Source: UBA1195 sp045598025
Lineage (GTDB): Bacteria; Bacteroidota; Bacteroidia; Bacteroidales; WCHB1-69
Length of the DNA: 37,611 bases
Direction of reading: 5' to 3'
NCBI GenBank assembly: GCA_045598025.1
Contig: JAZLLH010000072.1
Coordinates: 1 to 37,611, forward strand
Position 1 is the stretch's first letter, and each line of letters begins with the position of its first letter. A model generated the notes under the pieces. It saw nothing but the letters and a program-made list of their open reading frames with translations, searched no databases and had not been told where the DNA came from. Shown here piece after piece: positions 7,036-14,892 of the stretch. Both the position numbers and the translations under genes were made by a program.

Positions 7036-9354
7036 ATGAAGCCGAACAAACAGCCTCAGAAAACGACATCTGCCGTTCAGAACAAATCCGGACAGACGGA
7101 CAAACTTCCGCTGTTCGAAGAAATGGAGCAGCCCCGCATCCTGAAAATCATCTTTTGGATACTGGCCGCCCTGCTTTTCATCACCTTGCCGCTGATGAGT
7201 CTGAATTCCGGTATTTCGGGCGATGAATTCGTCAACTACGAACATGCCGGCTATGTATATGATTACTATACCAACGGAGATACCACCTGCATGCACGGCA
7301 TTAAGGCAGACAACAAGGAAGCCACCCATCTGGAATACTACGGACAGTCTTTTGACAACCTGACCTACTGTATCAACCGGTGGTTTCATTGCGAGAACCC
7401 CTTTGAGGTCCGACATTTCCTCAATGCCCTGACGGGAAGCTGCCTCATTCTGGTCATCGGACTGTTCCTGGTCAAAAGCTGCGGCTACCGCGCCGGTATT
7501 CTCGGCCTGCTGCTGATGTTTCTCTCCCCGAGACTGATCGGACACTCCTTCAATAATCCGAAGGATGTACCTTTTGCCTTGGGTTATGCCTTTACCGTAT
7601 ACCAGATTATGCTATTGGTAAAAGAATTGCCGAAAACATCCATCAAACGTTTGATTTTCATAGCACTCGGCATCGCCTTTGCCAACAGCGTGCGTATAGG
7701 CGGACTGATTCTGATTCCCTACCTCTTCCTGTTCTGCGGCTGCTGGTATTTCTTCTCCAACCCGGAAAAACACCTTTGGAAAACAGGAGATTACTGGAAA
7801 AAAGCCTGCGTGCTGGCAGGCAAACTGCTGCTGGCCTCTTTAGCCGGCTACTTCATCAGCCTGCTGTGGTGGCCCTTTGCCATGAAGGATCCCCTGCATC
7901 ATCCCATTGAATCCCTGCAGATGATGGAACATTTCGCCACCAACCTGCGGCAGATATTCGAAGGCGGCAACATCATGTCCACCGACGCTCCCTGGTATTA
8001 CCTGCCCAAATACATGCTGATGAGCATTCCGGTGGTGGTACTGCTTGGACTGGCTGCCTTCTTCCTGCTGATCAAACGGCTGTGGAAGCGCATCAACCCG
8101 CAGATACTGTTCATCGTCTTCTTCTCCTTCTTTTTCCCGGTATTCTATATCATTTACAAGCACTCCAACGTATACGGCGGCTGGCGGCACGTCCTGTTTA
8201 CCTATCCGCTGCTGGTGGCAGCAGCCGGCATGGGTTGGGAAGGCATATACGACCGGATGAAAGGCCGTACGGCCAAAATCATCGCCTACGTAATCACCGC
8301 CCTTCTGCTGGCCCTTCCGCTGGTTCATATCATCCGGAACCATCCGCACGAATACGTATATTATAATGAATTGGCGGGCGGATTGAACAAGTGCTACGGC
8401 TCCTACGAAACCGACTACTATCAGCACAGCACCCGCGCTGCGACCCTGTGGCTGGACAACTATCTGAAAACAAACCACAAGCTGAAGGAAGGACAGAAAA
8501 TCATCGTGGCTTCCAACGACAATCACAGCATTACCTACTACCTGCGCAAAGATACCAACCGCTACTACAGCACGCGCTACCTGCGCTACTACGAACGCGG
8601 CAACAAGGACTGGGATTACGCCATCATCGTGAATTCCTATATCTGCGCCTATCAGCTGCAGCAGAACATCTGGCCGCCCAGGAACACCATACACACCATT
8701 GATGTGGACGGCAAACCGATTGCAGCGATACTGGAGCGCAAAAACAAGTACGATCTGGAAGCTTTTGAATTGACGCAGAAACTGAGCGATCCCAATGTCT
8801 CCGACGAGGAAAAGATACAGTGCGTAAAGGACGGCATTGCCAAATACCGCATGGCTTTAACAGAAGATCCTGACAACGAATCCGATATACTTGGAATACT
8901 CGACCTTTACCAAAGCATCGGACGCATGGACAGTGCGCTCTATTTTGCCGACCGGCTGGTTCAGGTATGTCCGAGCGAAAATTTCCTGAGTATGGCTGCC
9001 AATGTGTATCTGAATGCCATGCGGCAGACCCGCAACCAGGAGTACATGAACCGGGTATTTGATCTGAAAAAACAGATCATCACGAGCAACCCCCGTTCCG
9101 CAGAAAACTACTATGGTCTGGCCATGCTCTATGCACAGATCGGAAATCCTAACGAAGGGTACAATGTCATGAACAAATGTCTGGAAAAAAACAGAGGTTC
9201 GTTCACGGCACATTATTATTCTGCCATTTACTCTGCACAGGTGGGCAATCTGCAGGACGCTATTGAGAAGACCGAGCGCTGCATGAAAAAATTCCCGGCC
9301 CATAAAGAGGACTGTGAAAACCTGCTGAATCAGTTGCAATCCAACCGAAGATGA
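7036..9354 (+). CDS. GT-C fold membrane glycosyltransferase (GT39/ArnT-like) with C-terminal TPR tail
   Basis: The protein has 772 residues. After a polar N-terminus, a first helix at about 36-56 leads to a periplasmic loop with the acidic pair Asp63-Glu64 (SGDEF), the usual catalytic position in GT-C enzymes. About nine further hydrophobic segments run to residue 440. GGWRH in the membrane part and YVYYNELAGG just after the last helix recall the GT39/83 family. A periplasmic domain follows, and from about 590 to the end there are degenerate TPR-like helical repeats (LYQSIGRMDSALYFADRLV, YAQIGNPNEGYNVMNKCL). It should move a sugar from a polyprenyl phosphate to a periplasmic acceptor (protein, lipid A or glycan). 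The TPR tail, absent from ordinary ArnT/PMT enzymes, may bind a protein partner or substrate. The stop overlaps the GT9 start by 4 bases. Confidence 0.82.
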   Translation: MKPNKQPQKTTSAVQNKSGQTDKLPLFEEMEQPRILKIIFWILAALLFITLPLMSLNSGISGDEFVNYEHAGYVYDYYTNGDTTCMHGIKADNKEATHLEYYGQSFDNLTYCINRWFHCENPFEVRHFLNALTGSCLILVIGLFLVKSCGYRAGILGLLLMFLSPRLIGHSFNNPKDVPFALGYAFTVYQIMLLVKELPKTSIKRLIFIALGIAFANSVRIGGLILIPYLFLFCGCWYFFSNPEKHLWKTGDYWKKACVLAGKLLLASLAGYFISLLWWPFAMKDPLHHPIESLQMMEHFATNLRQIFEGGNIMSTDAPWYYLPKYMLMSIPVVVLLGLAAFFLLIKRLWKRINPQILFIVFFSFFFPVFYIIYKHSNVYGGWRHVLFTYPLLVAAAGMGWEGIYDRMKGRTAKIIAYVITALLLALPLVHIIRNHPHEYVYYNELAGGLNKCYGSYETDYYQHSTRAATLWLDNYLKTNHKLKEGQKIIVASNDNHSITYYLRKDTNRYYSTRYLRYYERGNKDWDYAIIVNSYICAYQLQQNIWPPRNTIHTIDVDGKPIAAILERKNKYDLEAFELTQKLSDPNVSDEEKIQCVKDGIAKYRMALTEDPDNESDILGILDLYQSIGRMDSALYFADRLVQVCPSENFLSMAANVYLNAMRQTRNQEYMNRVFDLKKQIITSNPRSAENYYGLAMLYAQIGNPNEGYNVMNKCLEKNRGSFTAHYYSAIYSAQVGNLQDAIEKTERCMKKFPAHKEDCENLLNQLQSNRR

Positions 9355-10355
9355 ACCGCATACTCGTCATACAGACCGCCTCTTTGGGCGATGTTGTGCT
9401 GGCTACCGCCCTGCTGGAAAAACTGCACGCCTGCTATCCGGAAGCCGAACTGGACATTCTGGTGCAAAAGGGAGCCGACGGCCTCTTCAAAGGCCACCCC
9501 TTCCTCCGCAAGGTATGGACTTGGGACAAACACAGACACAAATACGCCGGTATGTTTTCTCTGATACGCCAGATAAGAAAACAGCATTACGATACCGCGG
9601 TCAATGTGCAGCGCTTTGCAGCTACAGGCTGGATCAGTATCCGGAGTGGAGCCGGACGAATTGTCGGATTCAGACAGAACCCCTTTTCCTGGGGTTTTAC
9701 GGACAAAATCCCGCATGAAATATCTTCGGAAACATACCTGTACGAAGTAGACCGGAATCAGCGGCTGATTGCCCCGTTTACAGACACAAAATCCGCTGCT
9801 ACACGGCTTTATCCGACTGAAGCGGATTTCGAAGCCATACAGAAATACAGGGACAAGAAATACGTCACCCTGTCCCCCTCTTCTCTCTGGCAGACCAAAC
9901 AATATCCCAAGGAACGATGGATAGAACTCATTCAACGGCTGCCGGAAAGTCTGAACATCTATCTCAACGGAGGGAAAAACGACAGTGAGCTGTGTGAGGA
10001 AATCCGCAATGCCTGTCCGAAACAGCATGTGGTAAACCTGAGCGGAAAACTGAGTCTGTTGCAGTCGGCTGCGCTGATGCAGGATGCAGAACGAAATTTC
10101 ACCAACGACTCCGCCCCGCTGCACCTGGCGGTGGCTGTCGGAGCACCCGTTACGGCCGTGTTCTGCTCCACGGTCAGGGAATTCGGATTCGCTCCCAGCG
10201 GCGAAAACATCCGCATTATAGAAACCAAAGAATCACTCCCGTGCCGTCCCTGCGGGCTGCATGGACACCCCCGCTGCCCGCAAAAGCACTTCCGATGCGC
10301 GTGGGGAATACCGGCAGAACAATTGTTAAACACACTGAATCATGAACTTGAGTGA
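9351..10355 (+). CDS. GT9 glycosyltransferase (ADP-heptose:LPS heptosyltransferase-like)
   Basis: The 334-residue protein starts MNRILVIQTASLGDVVLATALL, the family 9 N-terminus with the conserved GD near residue 13. The C-terminal half has SPSSLWQTKQYPKERW and NDSAPLHLAVAVGAPVTAVF, the nucleotide-sugar binding region of WaaF and WaaC. A Cys-rich end (PCRPCGLHGHPRCPQ) also occurs in WaaF-like enzymes. It should extend the LPS inner core at the cytoplasmic face of the inner membrane. Whether the donor is ADP-heptose or another sugar cannot be told, so no symbol is given. It overlaps the upstream GT-C gene by 4 bases and the downstream tsaC gene by 14, so the genes are translationally coupled. 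Confidence 0.9.
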   Translation: MNRILVIQTASLGDVVLATALLEKLHACYPEAELDILVQKGADGLFKGHPFLRKVWTWDKHRHKYAGMFSLIRQIRKQHYDTAVNVQRFAATGWISIRSGAGRIVGFRQNPFSWGFTDKIPHEISSETYLYEVDRNQRLIAPFTDTKSAATRLYPTEADFEAIQKYRDKKYVTLSPSSLWQTKQYPKERWIELIQRLPESLNIYLNGGKNDSELCEEIRNACPKQHVVNLSGKLSLLQSAALMQDAERNFTNDSAPLHLAVAVGAPVTAVFCSTVREFGFAPSGENIRIIETKESLPCRPCGLHGHPRCPQKHFRCAWGIPAEQLLNTLNHELE

Positions 10356-10911
10356 AGAAGTAATTCGAACATGCGACATTTTAAGAAAAGGAGGCGTTAT
10401 CCTTTATCCGACCGATACCATCTGGGGAATAGGATGCGATGCCACGAATCCGGCAGCCATTGACCGCATTTTCGAAATCAAAAAACGGAGATTGAGCAAA
10501 AGCCTGCTCATTCTTTTGGATGAACCCGAAAAACTGTCCCTGTATACCGAACATATTCCGGTCATTGCATGGGATCTGATCAACCGCACATCCACTCCTA
10601 CAACCTTCATCTACCCTCATATCAAAAACCTGCCGTCCAATCTGGTAGCATCCGATGGAAGCATAGGCATACGCATCACCAGCAACGAATTTTGCCGCAA
10701 GGTAATCAGTCTGCTCGGCCGCCCCATTGTTTCCACCTCTGCCAACATTTCAGGAAAGCCCACGCCCACCCATTTCTGGGAAATCAGCGATGAAATCAAA
10801 AACCGCATGGACTACATTGTCGATCCTTCTCTTGGAACGGTACAGAACATGAAACCCTCCACCATCATCCGCTTTACGGACGACTACTCCTTCGAAGTAC
10901 TGAGGGATTAG
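10342..10911 (+). CDS. tsaC: L-threonylcarbamoyladenylate synthase (TsaC/Sua5/YrdC)
   Basis: This 189-residue cytosolic enzyme makes threonylcarbamoyl-AMP from threonine, bicarbonate and ATP, the first step to t6A37 in ANN-decoding tRNAs. The motifs YPTDTIWGIG (22-31), KKRRLSKSLLIL (about 47-58) and STSANISG (about 132-139) define the YrdC fold. The length fits the short TsaC form without the extra Sua5 domain. The ATG lies 14 bases inside the GT9 gene in another frame. Its placement behind envelope glycosyltransferases looks like a housekeeping gene hitching on an operon and implies no glycan role. Confidence 0.94.
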   Translation: MNLSEEVIRTCDILRKGGVILYPTDTIWGIGCDATNPAAIDRIFEIKKRRLSKSLLILLDEPEKLSLYTEHIPVIAWDLINRTSTPTTFIYPHIKNLPSNLVASDGSIGIRITSNEFCRKVISLLGRPIVSTSANISGKPTPTHFWEISDEIKNRMDYIVDPSLGTVQNMKPSTIIRFTDDYSFEVLRD

Positions 10912-10960
10912 AAAACCGAAGGATGCAGTTTCCGACTGCCCGACGTATCCAAAAAAGCAT

Positions 10961-10968
10961 TATTTTTG
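10961..10968 (+). promoter_or_regulatory. Putative Bacteroidota -7 promoter element for purE operon
   Basis: TATTTTTG followed by CA matches TAnnTTTG and ends 42 bases before the purE ATG at 11011. The 99-base gap 10912-11010 also holds a small hairpin (GCAGT at 10925-10929 with ACTGC at 10935-10939) lying within a GGAT...ATCC pair (10921-10924, 10947-10950), with no T-run after it. No purine riboswitch is recognisable. Confidence 0.42.
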
Positions 10969-11010
10969 CAGTTTGGAATTAACCTTTTTCGAAAACAAAA
11001 AAAACACGAT

Positions 11011-11505
11011 ATGGCAACAATCAGCATTATCATGGGAAGCACATCCGACCTTCCCGTCATGAAGGAAGCCGCCCTGTTCTGCAAAGAAATGGGCGTCGAT
11101 TACGAAATCAAGGCCCTTTCCGCTCACCGCACACCGGAACTGGTGATGGAATATGCCAAACAGGCCAAGGAAAAAGGAGTGAAAGTCATCATTGCAGGAG
11201 CCGGCGGAGCGGCTCATCTGCCGGGTGTCATTGCCGCCTATACCGCTGTTCCCGTAGTGGGAGTACCCATCAAATCCTCCAACTCCATCGACGGATGGGA
11301 CTCCATCCTCTCCATTCTGCAGATGCCCTCCGGCATTCCCGTGGCCACAGTGGCCCTGAACGGAGCCAAAAATGCAGCCATTCTGGCATTGGAAATGATT
11401 GCCACCGGCGACGCCACCCTATATGAAAAACTGACAGCCTTCAAGGAATCCCTGAAGAAAAAAATCGCCAAAGCAAACGAAGAACTGCAATCCGTAGAAT
11501 TATGA
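11011..11505 (+). CDS. purE: N5-carboxyaminoimidazole ribonucleotide mutase (PurE)
   Basis: The 164-residue enzyme converts N5-CAIR to CAIR in purine synthesis. GSTSDLPVMK at 9-18, the SAHRTPE segment near 37-43, GAGGAAHLPG and PVVGVPIKSS are the class I PurE signatures with the phosphate-binding loop and catalytic His. I start at the ATG at 11011. A TTG-initiated extension to 10966 runs through the promoter element and has no homology to the family. PurE typically has 160-170 residues. The stop overlaps the start of the next gene by 4 bases (ATGA). Confidence 0.96.
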   Translation: MATISIIMGSTSDLPVMKEAALFCKEMGVDYEIKALSAHRTPELVMEYAKQAKEKGVKVIIAGAGGAAHLPGVIAAYTAVPVVGVPIKSSNSIDGWDSILSILQMPSGIPVATVALNGAKNAAILALEMIATGDATLYEKLTAFKESLKKKIAKANEELQSVEL

Positions 11506-13163
11506 CCCCCCGTAAAAAGACTTCCCTCATCGTCCTGGCATCCATATTCCTGATATCCGGATGCCTGTGTTTCGTCCGGAACGACTTTGAAATCGCCAAA
11601 AACCTGGACATTTACGCCACCCTGCTGCGACAGGTGAACGAATACTACGTGGACGATATTCAGGTCGGCGATATGGTGAAAACCTCCATTGACGCCATGC
11701 TGAAAAAGCTGGACCCGTATACGGTGTTTTATCCCGAGTCCGACCTGGAAGAATTCAAACTGATGACCACCGGTCAATACGGTGGCATAGGCGCACTGAT
11801 ACAGCAGGACAGCGACTATGTGATCATCAGCGAGCCCTACGAAGGCACTCCGGCCATGAAAGCAGGTTTGCAAGCCGGAGACAGAATCCTGGCCATCGAT
11901 GGGAAAAATGCCAAGGGAAAAAGTGTTTCCGACATCAGTACAGCCTTGAAAGGCCAACCCGGTACCATCGTCAAACTGACCATTCAGCCTTATGGCAAAA
12001 AAGGGAGCGTGATCAAGGAAATCGAACGCAAGGAAATCAAACTTCCCAGCATTACCTACAGCGGCATGATTGACCAGCAGACCGGATACATACGCCTGTC
12101 CCAATTCACCGACAATGCGGGAAAAGAAGTCAGGGAAGCCTTTTTGAAACTGAAAGAGCAGCACATGAAATCCTTTGTGCTCGATCTGAGAGATAACGGA
12201 GGCGGACTGCTGAACGAGGCCGTCAACATTGTGGGCCTATTCGTCCCCAAAGGAGAACTGGTGGTCAGCACCAAAGGAAAAATGGCCGAACTCAACCAGC
12301 AGTTTTACACCACGTCCGATCCCATTGACACGGAAATTCCTATCATCGTATTGGTCAACGGAAACAGTGCATCTGCCTCTGAAATCGTATCGGGAGCCTT
12401 GCAGGATTTGGACAGGGCTGTCGTCATTGGCACCCGAACTTTTGGCAAAGGACTGGTGCAAAACGTGCTTCCACTGAGTTACAACACACGTCTGAAAGTA
12501 ACGGTTTCCAAATACTACATTCCCTCCGGACGCTGCATACAGAAAATCGACTATGCCCAAAAGGACGAAAACGGAGCCAATGTCAGCAAGGCCGACTCCA
12601 CAGCCACGGCATTCCGAACCAGGCACGGACGTACCGTGTACGATTACGGCGGCGTGGAACCGGACTTGAAGGTGGAAATGGAAAACTACAGTACCGTTTT
12701 GCTGGCCCTGATAGAAAAACGCATTATTTTCAACTATGCCAACGAATTCAAAAACAGCCACAAGAGCATTGCTCCGGCTGGAGAATTCCAATTCACGGAC
12801 GATATGTACGAAGAGTTTCTCGCCTACGTCCGTCAACAGGACATACAATATGAAACCTTTACGGAAAAAGAAGTGAAACTGTTGGAAGAAGCGGCCAAAG
12901 ACGACAAAATGGACAAAGCGGTTGAAAAGGAAATCGACGCACTCCGCAAAGCCATAGAAAAAGAAAAGGCAGGTGATTTCCAGAAATACAGAAAAGAAAT
13001 AAGCGAAATGCTCTGTCTGGAAATCGTCAGCCGCTACTACTACCTGAGCGGAGAAAGCGAAGCTGCTCTGAAAATAGACCCATACATACAGAAAGTGCAC
13101 GAATTGTTTGACAAAGACGGACTGCCGGTATATCACAGCATACTGAAAGGAAAGGGCAAATAA
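11502..13163 (+). CDS. C-terminal processing peptidase, family S41 (CtpA/Prc-like)
   Basis: This is a 553-residue periplasmic Ser-Lys protease. An N-terminal hydrophobic stretch (7-22) ends in ISGC, so Cys21 could be a lipobox. The alternative is a simple membrane anchor. The substrate-gating PDZ domain spans about 90-165 (YGGIGALI, GLQAGDRILAIDG). The S41 core contains LDLRDNGGG at 228-235, the nucleophile Ser291 in SASASEI and the general base Lys316 in TFGKG, 25 residues apart as in the D1 protease. A helical, Lys/Glu-rich C-terminal region (about 425-540) is family-variable. Such enzymes trim or degrade cell-wall hydrolases, lipoproteins and misfolded envelope proteins. It is coupled to purE upstream (4-base overlap) and to the ligase-like gene downstream (1-base overlap). 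Confidence 0.94.
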   Translation: MTPRKKTSLIVLASIFLISGCLCFVRNDFEIAKNLDIYATLLRQVNEYYVDDIQVGDMVKTSIDAMLKKLDPYTVFYPESDLEEFKLMTTGQYGGIGALIQQDSDYVIISEPYEGTPAMKAGLQAGDRILAIDGKNAKGKSVSDISTALKGQPGTIVKLTIQPYGKKGSVIKEIERKEIKLPSITYSGMIDQQTGYIRLSQFTDNAGKEVREAFLKLKEQHMKSFVLDLRDNGGGLLNEAVNIVGLFVPKGELVVSTKGKMAELNQQFYTTSDPIDTEIPIIVLVNGNSASASEIVSGALQDLDRAVVIGTRTFGKGLVQNVLPLSYNTRLKVTVSKYYIPSGRCIQKIDYAQKDENGANVSKADSTATAFRTRHGRTVYDYGGVEPDLKVEMENYSTVLLALIEKRIIFNYANEFKNSHKSIAPAGEFQFTDDMYEEFLAYVRQQDIQYETFTEKEVKLLEEAAKDDKMDKAVEKEIDALRKAIEKEKAGDFQKYRKEISEMLCLEIVSRYYYLSGESEAALKIDPYIQKVHELFDKDGLPVYHSILKGKGK

Positions 13164-14722
13164 TGGTTAGAGGACGTATTCACCGGTACCTCTTCCTCCT
13201 GTCCCTGACTCTTTTTGTGACGGGCATTCCTTTCTGCAGGCCACTGATGAGTTTCGGACTCATACTGCTTTCGGCCAACTGGCTGGCAGAAGGAGGATTG
13301 TCCGTGAAATTACGAAAGGCTGTACAGAACAAGGTTCTGTGGGCGGTACAGCTCCTCTACCTCCTGCATGTGGCAGGCCTGTGCTGCACCCGTAATTGGG
13401 AATACGCCCTCAACGATCTGCTCATCAAAATTCCCCTTCTTGCCCTCCCCCTCATTTTTTCCACCACGAAACCCCTGGATCGCAGGGAATATGGAGCGCT
13501 GCTGCGCATTTATCTCTGCGCCGTCGGTGGAAGCGCACTGATCGGACTCCTGCATTTTCACCTTCATCCGGAGCTGACAGACAAAAGGCACATTGCCTGG
13601 CATATCTCCTACATCCGATTCGGACTCAATCTCTGCTTTTCCTGTTTTGTCGCCATGCACTGCTATGCCGAAGGAAAAAGACAACACAGAAAACACAACT
13701 GGATATATCCCGCATTTGCTTTATGCATGCTTGGAATGATGATTTACATGGGTGCAATGACCGCCCTGTTACTGGGCGCGCTGACCGCTGCGGCAATGCT
13801 GTTGGTATGGACTTTCCGTAAAAAACACAGCCCGGCCCGTTACCTGGTTCCTGCATTCCTGGGGGGAGGATTACTCGCCGCTGCCGTCCTGCTCACATTA
13901 TCCGTACGGCAGTACACCCACGCGGATTATGATATTCCCCCAACCGGCACGCTCACCGCTGACGGGCATCCCTACGCAGATTCCTTGGAAAAACCATATA
14001 TCGAAAACGGACAATACGTTTACGCATTCCTGTGTGAAGAAGAACTGAAAGAGGCATGGCAGCAAAGGAGTTCACTGCCTTATGACGGGCTCACGAAAGA
14101 TGGCGACCATACCGTCCGGAACACTCTGATACGCTACCTGAATTCCAAAGGTTTGCGCAAAGACCGAGCCGGTCTGGAAGGGCTGGATTCCAACGATATC
14201 CAATTTATTGAAAACGGACTGGCCAACGTCAACTACACCAAAGATAACGGTTTCCGGAAACGTTATTACGAAAGCCTGTGGGAAACCATCATTTATCTGA
14301 AATACAAAGAGGAGCTGGGCAGTGTCCCGCAAAGGATGGAGGCATGGAAAGCATCAATTCGTCAGATTGCCTGCCATCCGCTATTCGGAGTAGGAACCGG
14401 TGATGTGAAGGATGTATTTCTGGAAGAACTGCAGCAGACAGGCTCTCCTATTGACGGAATCCTTGTCCGAAGCCACAACCAATACCTTTCCTTCGCCATT
14501 GCATTCGGATGGGTAGGATTGGCCGTATGCCTGTTTTCGCTGCTGTATCCGCCCATCGCCACCCGGAAACGAAGAGCGAGGAATCCGCTTTATCTGGCAT
14601 TCCTGCTCATTTTCCTGCTATCCATGCTTACCGACGATCCTCTCGAACGTCAGGACGGAGTGACTCTTTTCGCCTTTTTCAACAGCCTGTTCCTCTTCCT
14701 GTCACCCAATGACAAAAAATAA
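13163..14722 (+). CDS. O-antigen ligase family protein (WaaL/Wzy-like membrane protein)
   Basis: The 519-residue protein has about 11-12 hydrophobic segments and one large periplasmic loop (about 250-415). The loop holds RYLNSKGLRKD and QRMEAWKASIRQIACHPLFGVGTGD; the latter, with RSHNQYLSFAIAFGWVG in the C-terminal half, is the Wzy_C/O-antigen ligase signature including the conserved His. Such enzymes transfer or polymerise undecaprenyl-pyrophosphate-linked glycan onto lipid A core at the periplasmic side. Ligase versus polymerase cannot be decided. The ATG shares its first base with the upstream stop (TAATG). Downstream is a 170-base AT-rich gap. Confidence 0.88.
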   Translation: MVRGRIHRYLFLLSLTLFVTGIPFCRPLMSFGLILLSANWLAEGGLSVKLRKAVQNKVLWAVQLLYLLHVAGLCCTRNWEYALNDLLIKIPLLALPLIFSTTKPLDRREYGALLRIYLCAVGGSALIGLLHFHLHPELTDKRHIAWHISYIRFGLNLCFSCFVAMHCYAEGKRQHRKHNWIYPAFALCMLGMMIYMGAMTALLLGALTAAAMLLVWTFRKKHSPARYLVPAFLGGGLLAAAVLLTLSVRQYTHADYDIPPTGTLTADGHPYADSLEKPYIENGQYVYAFLCEEELKEAWQQRSSLPYDGLTKDGDHTVRNTLIRYLNSKGLRKDRAGLEGLDSNDIQFIENGLANVNYTKDNGFRKRYYESLWETIIYLKYKEELGSVPQRMEAWKASIRQIACHPLFGVGTGDVKDVFLEELQQTGSPIDGILVRSHNQYLSFAIAFGWVGLAVCLFSLLYPPIATRKRRARNPLYLAFLLIFLLSMLTDDPLERQDGVTLFAFFNSLFLFLSPNDKK

Positions 14723-14758
14723 GGATAAATTTCTTGTTTTCCTTCCAAAATAATTGAC

Positions 14759-14770
14759 AGTCCGCGGACT
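14759..14770. repeat. Perfect 12-base palindrome in the LRR gene upstream region
   Basis: The bases AGTCCGCGGACT equal their own reverse complement with no loop, in an otherwise AT-rich 170-base gap (14723-14892). It lies 123 bases before the LRR gene ATG and 37 after the ligase stop. It could be an operator or a short terminator stem; no long T-run follows. A possible -7-like TATTTTTT (14813-14820) and an alternating AT run near 14850-14860 lie further downstream. Confidence 0.4.
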
Positions 14771-14892
14771 TTATTGTCGACATTTTCCACAATCAATTGA
14801 TTTATACTATATTATTTTTTTCTAAAAAAAATGATAATAACATAAAAAATATATATATATGCAGCGATTCTTTAATCTTAATCTTACACATT

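Noticed and set aside
10912..11010. Possible purine riboswitch before purE.
   Set aside because: Only a five-base stem and a short outer pair are visible; none of the conserved purine or PRPP aptamer features could be recognised.
14797..14892. In-frame N-terminal extension of the LRR protein from an upstream ATG.
   Set aside because: It is translated AT-rich leader sequence and would bury a textbook signal peptide that begins at 14893.
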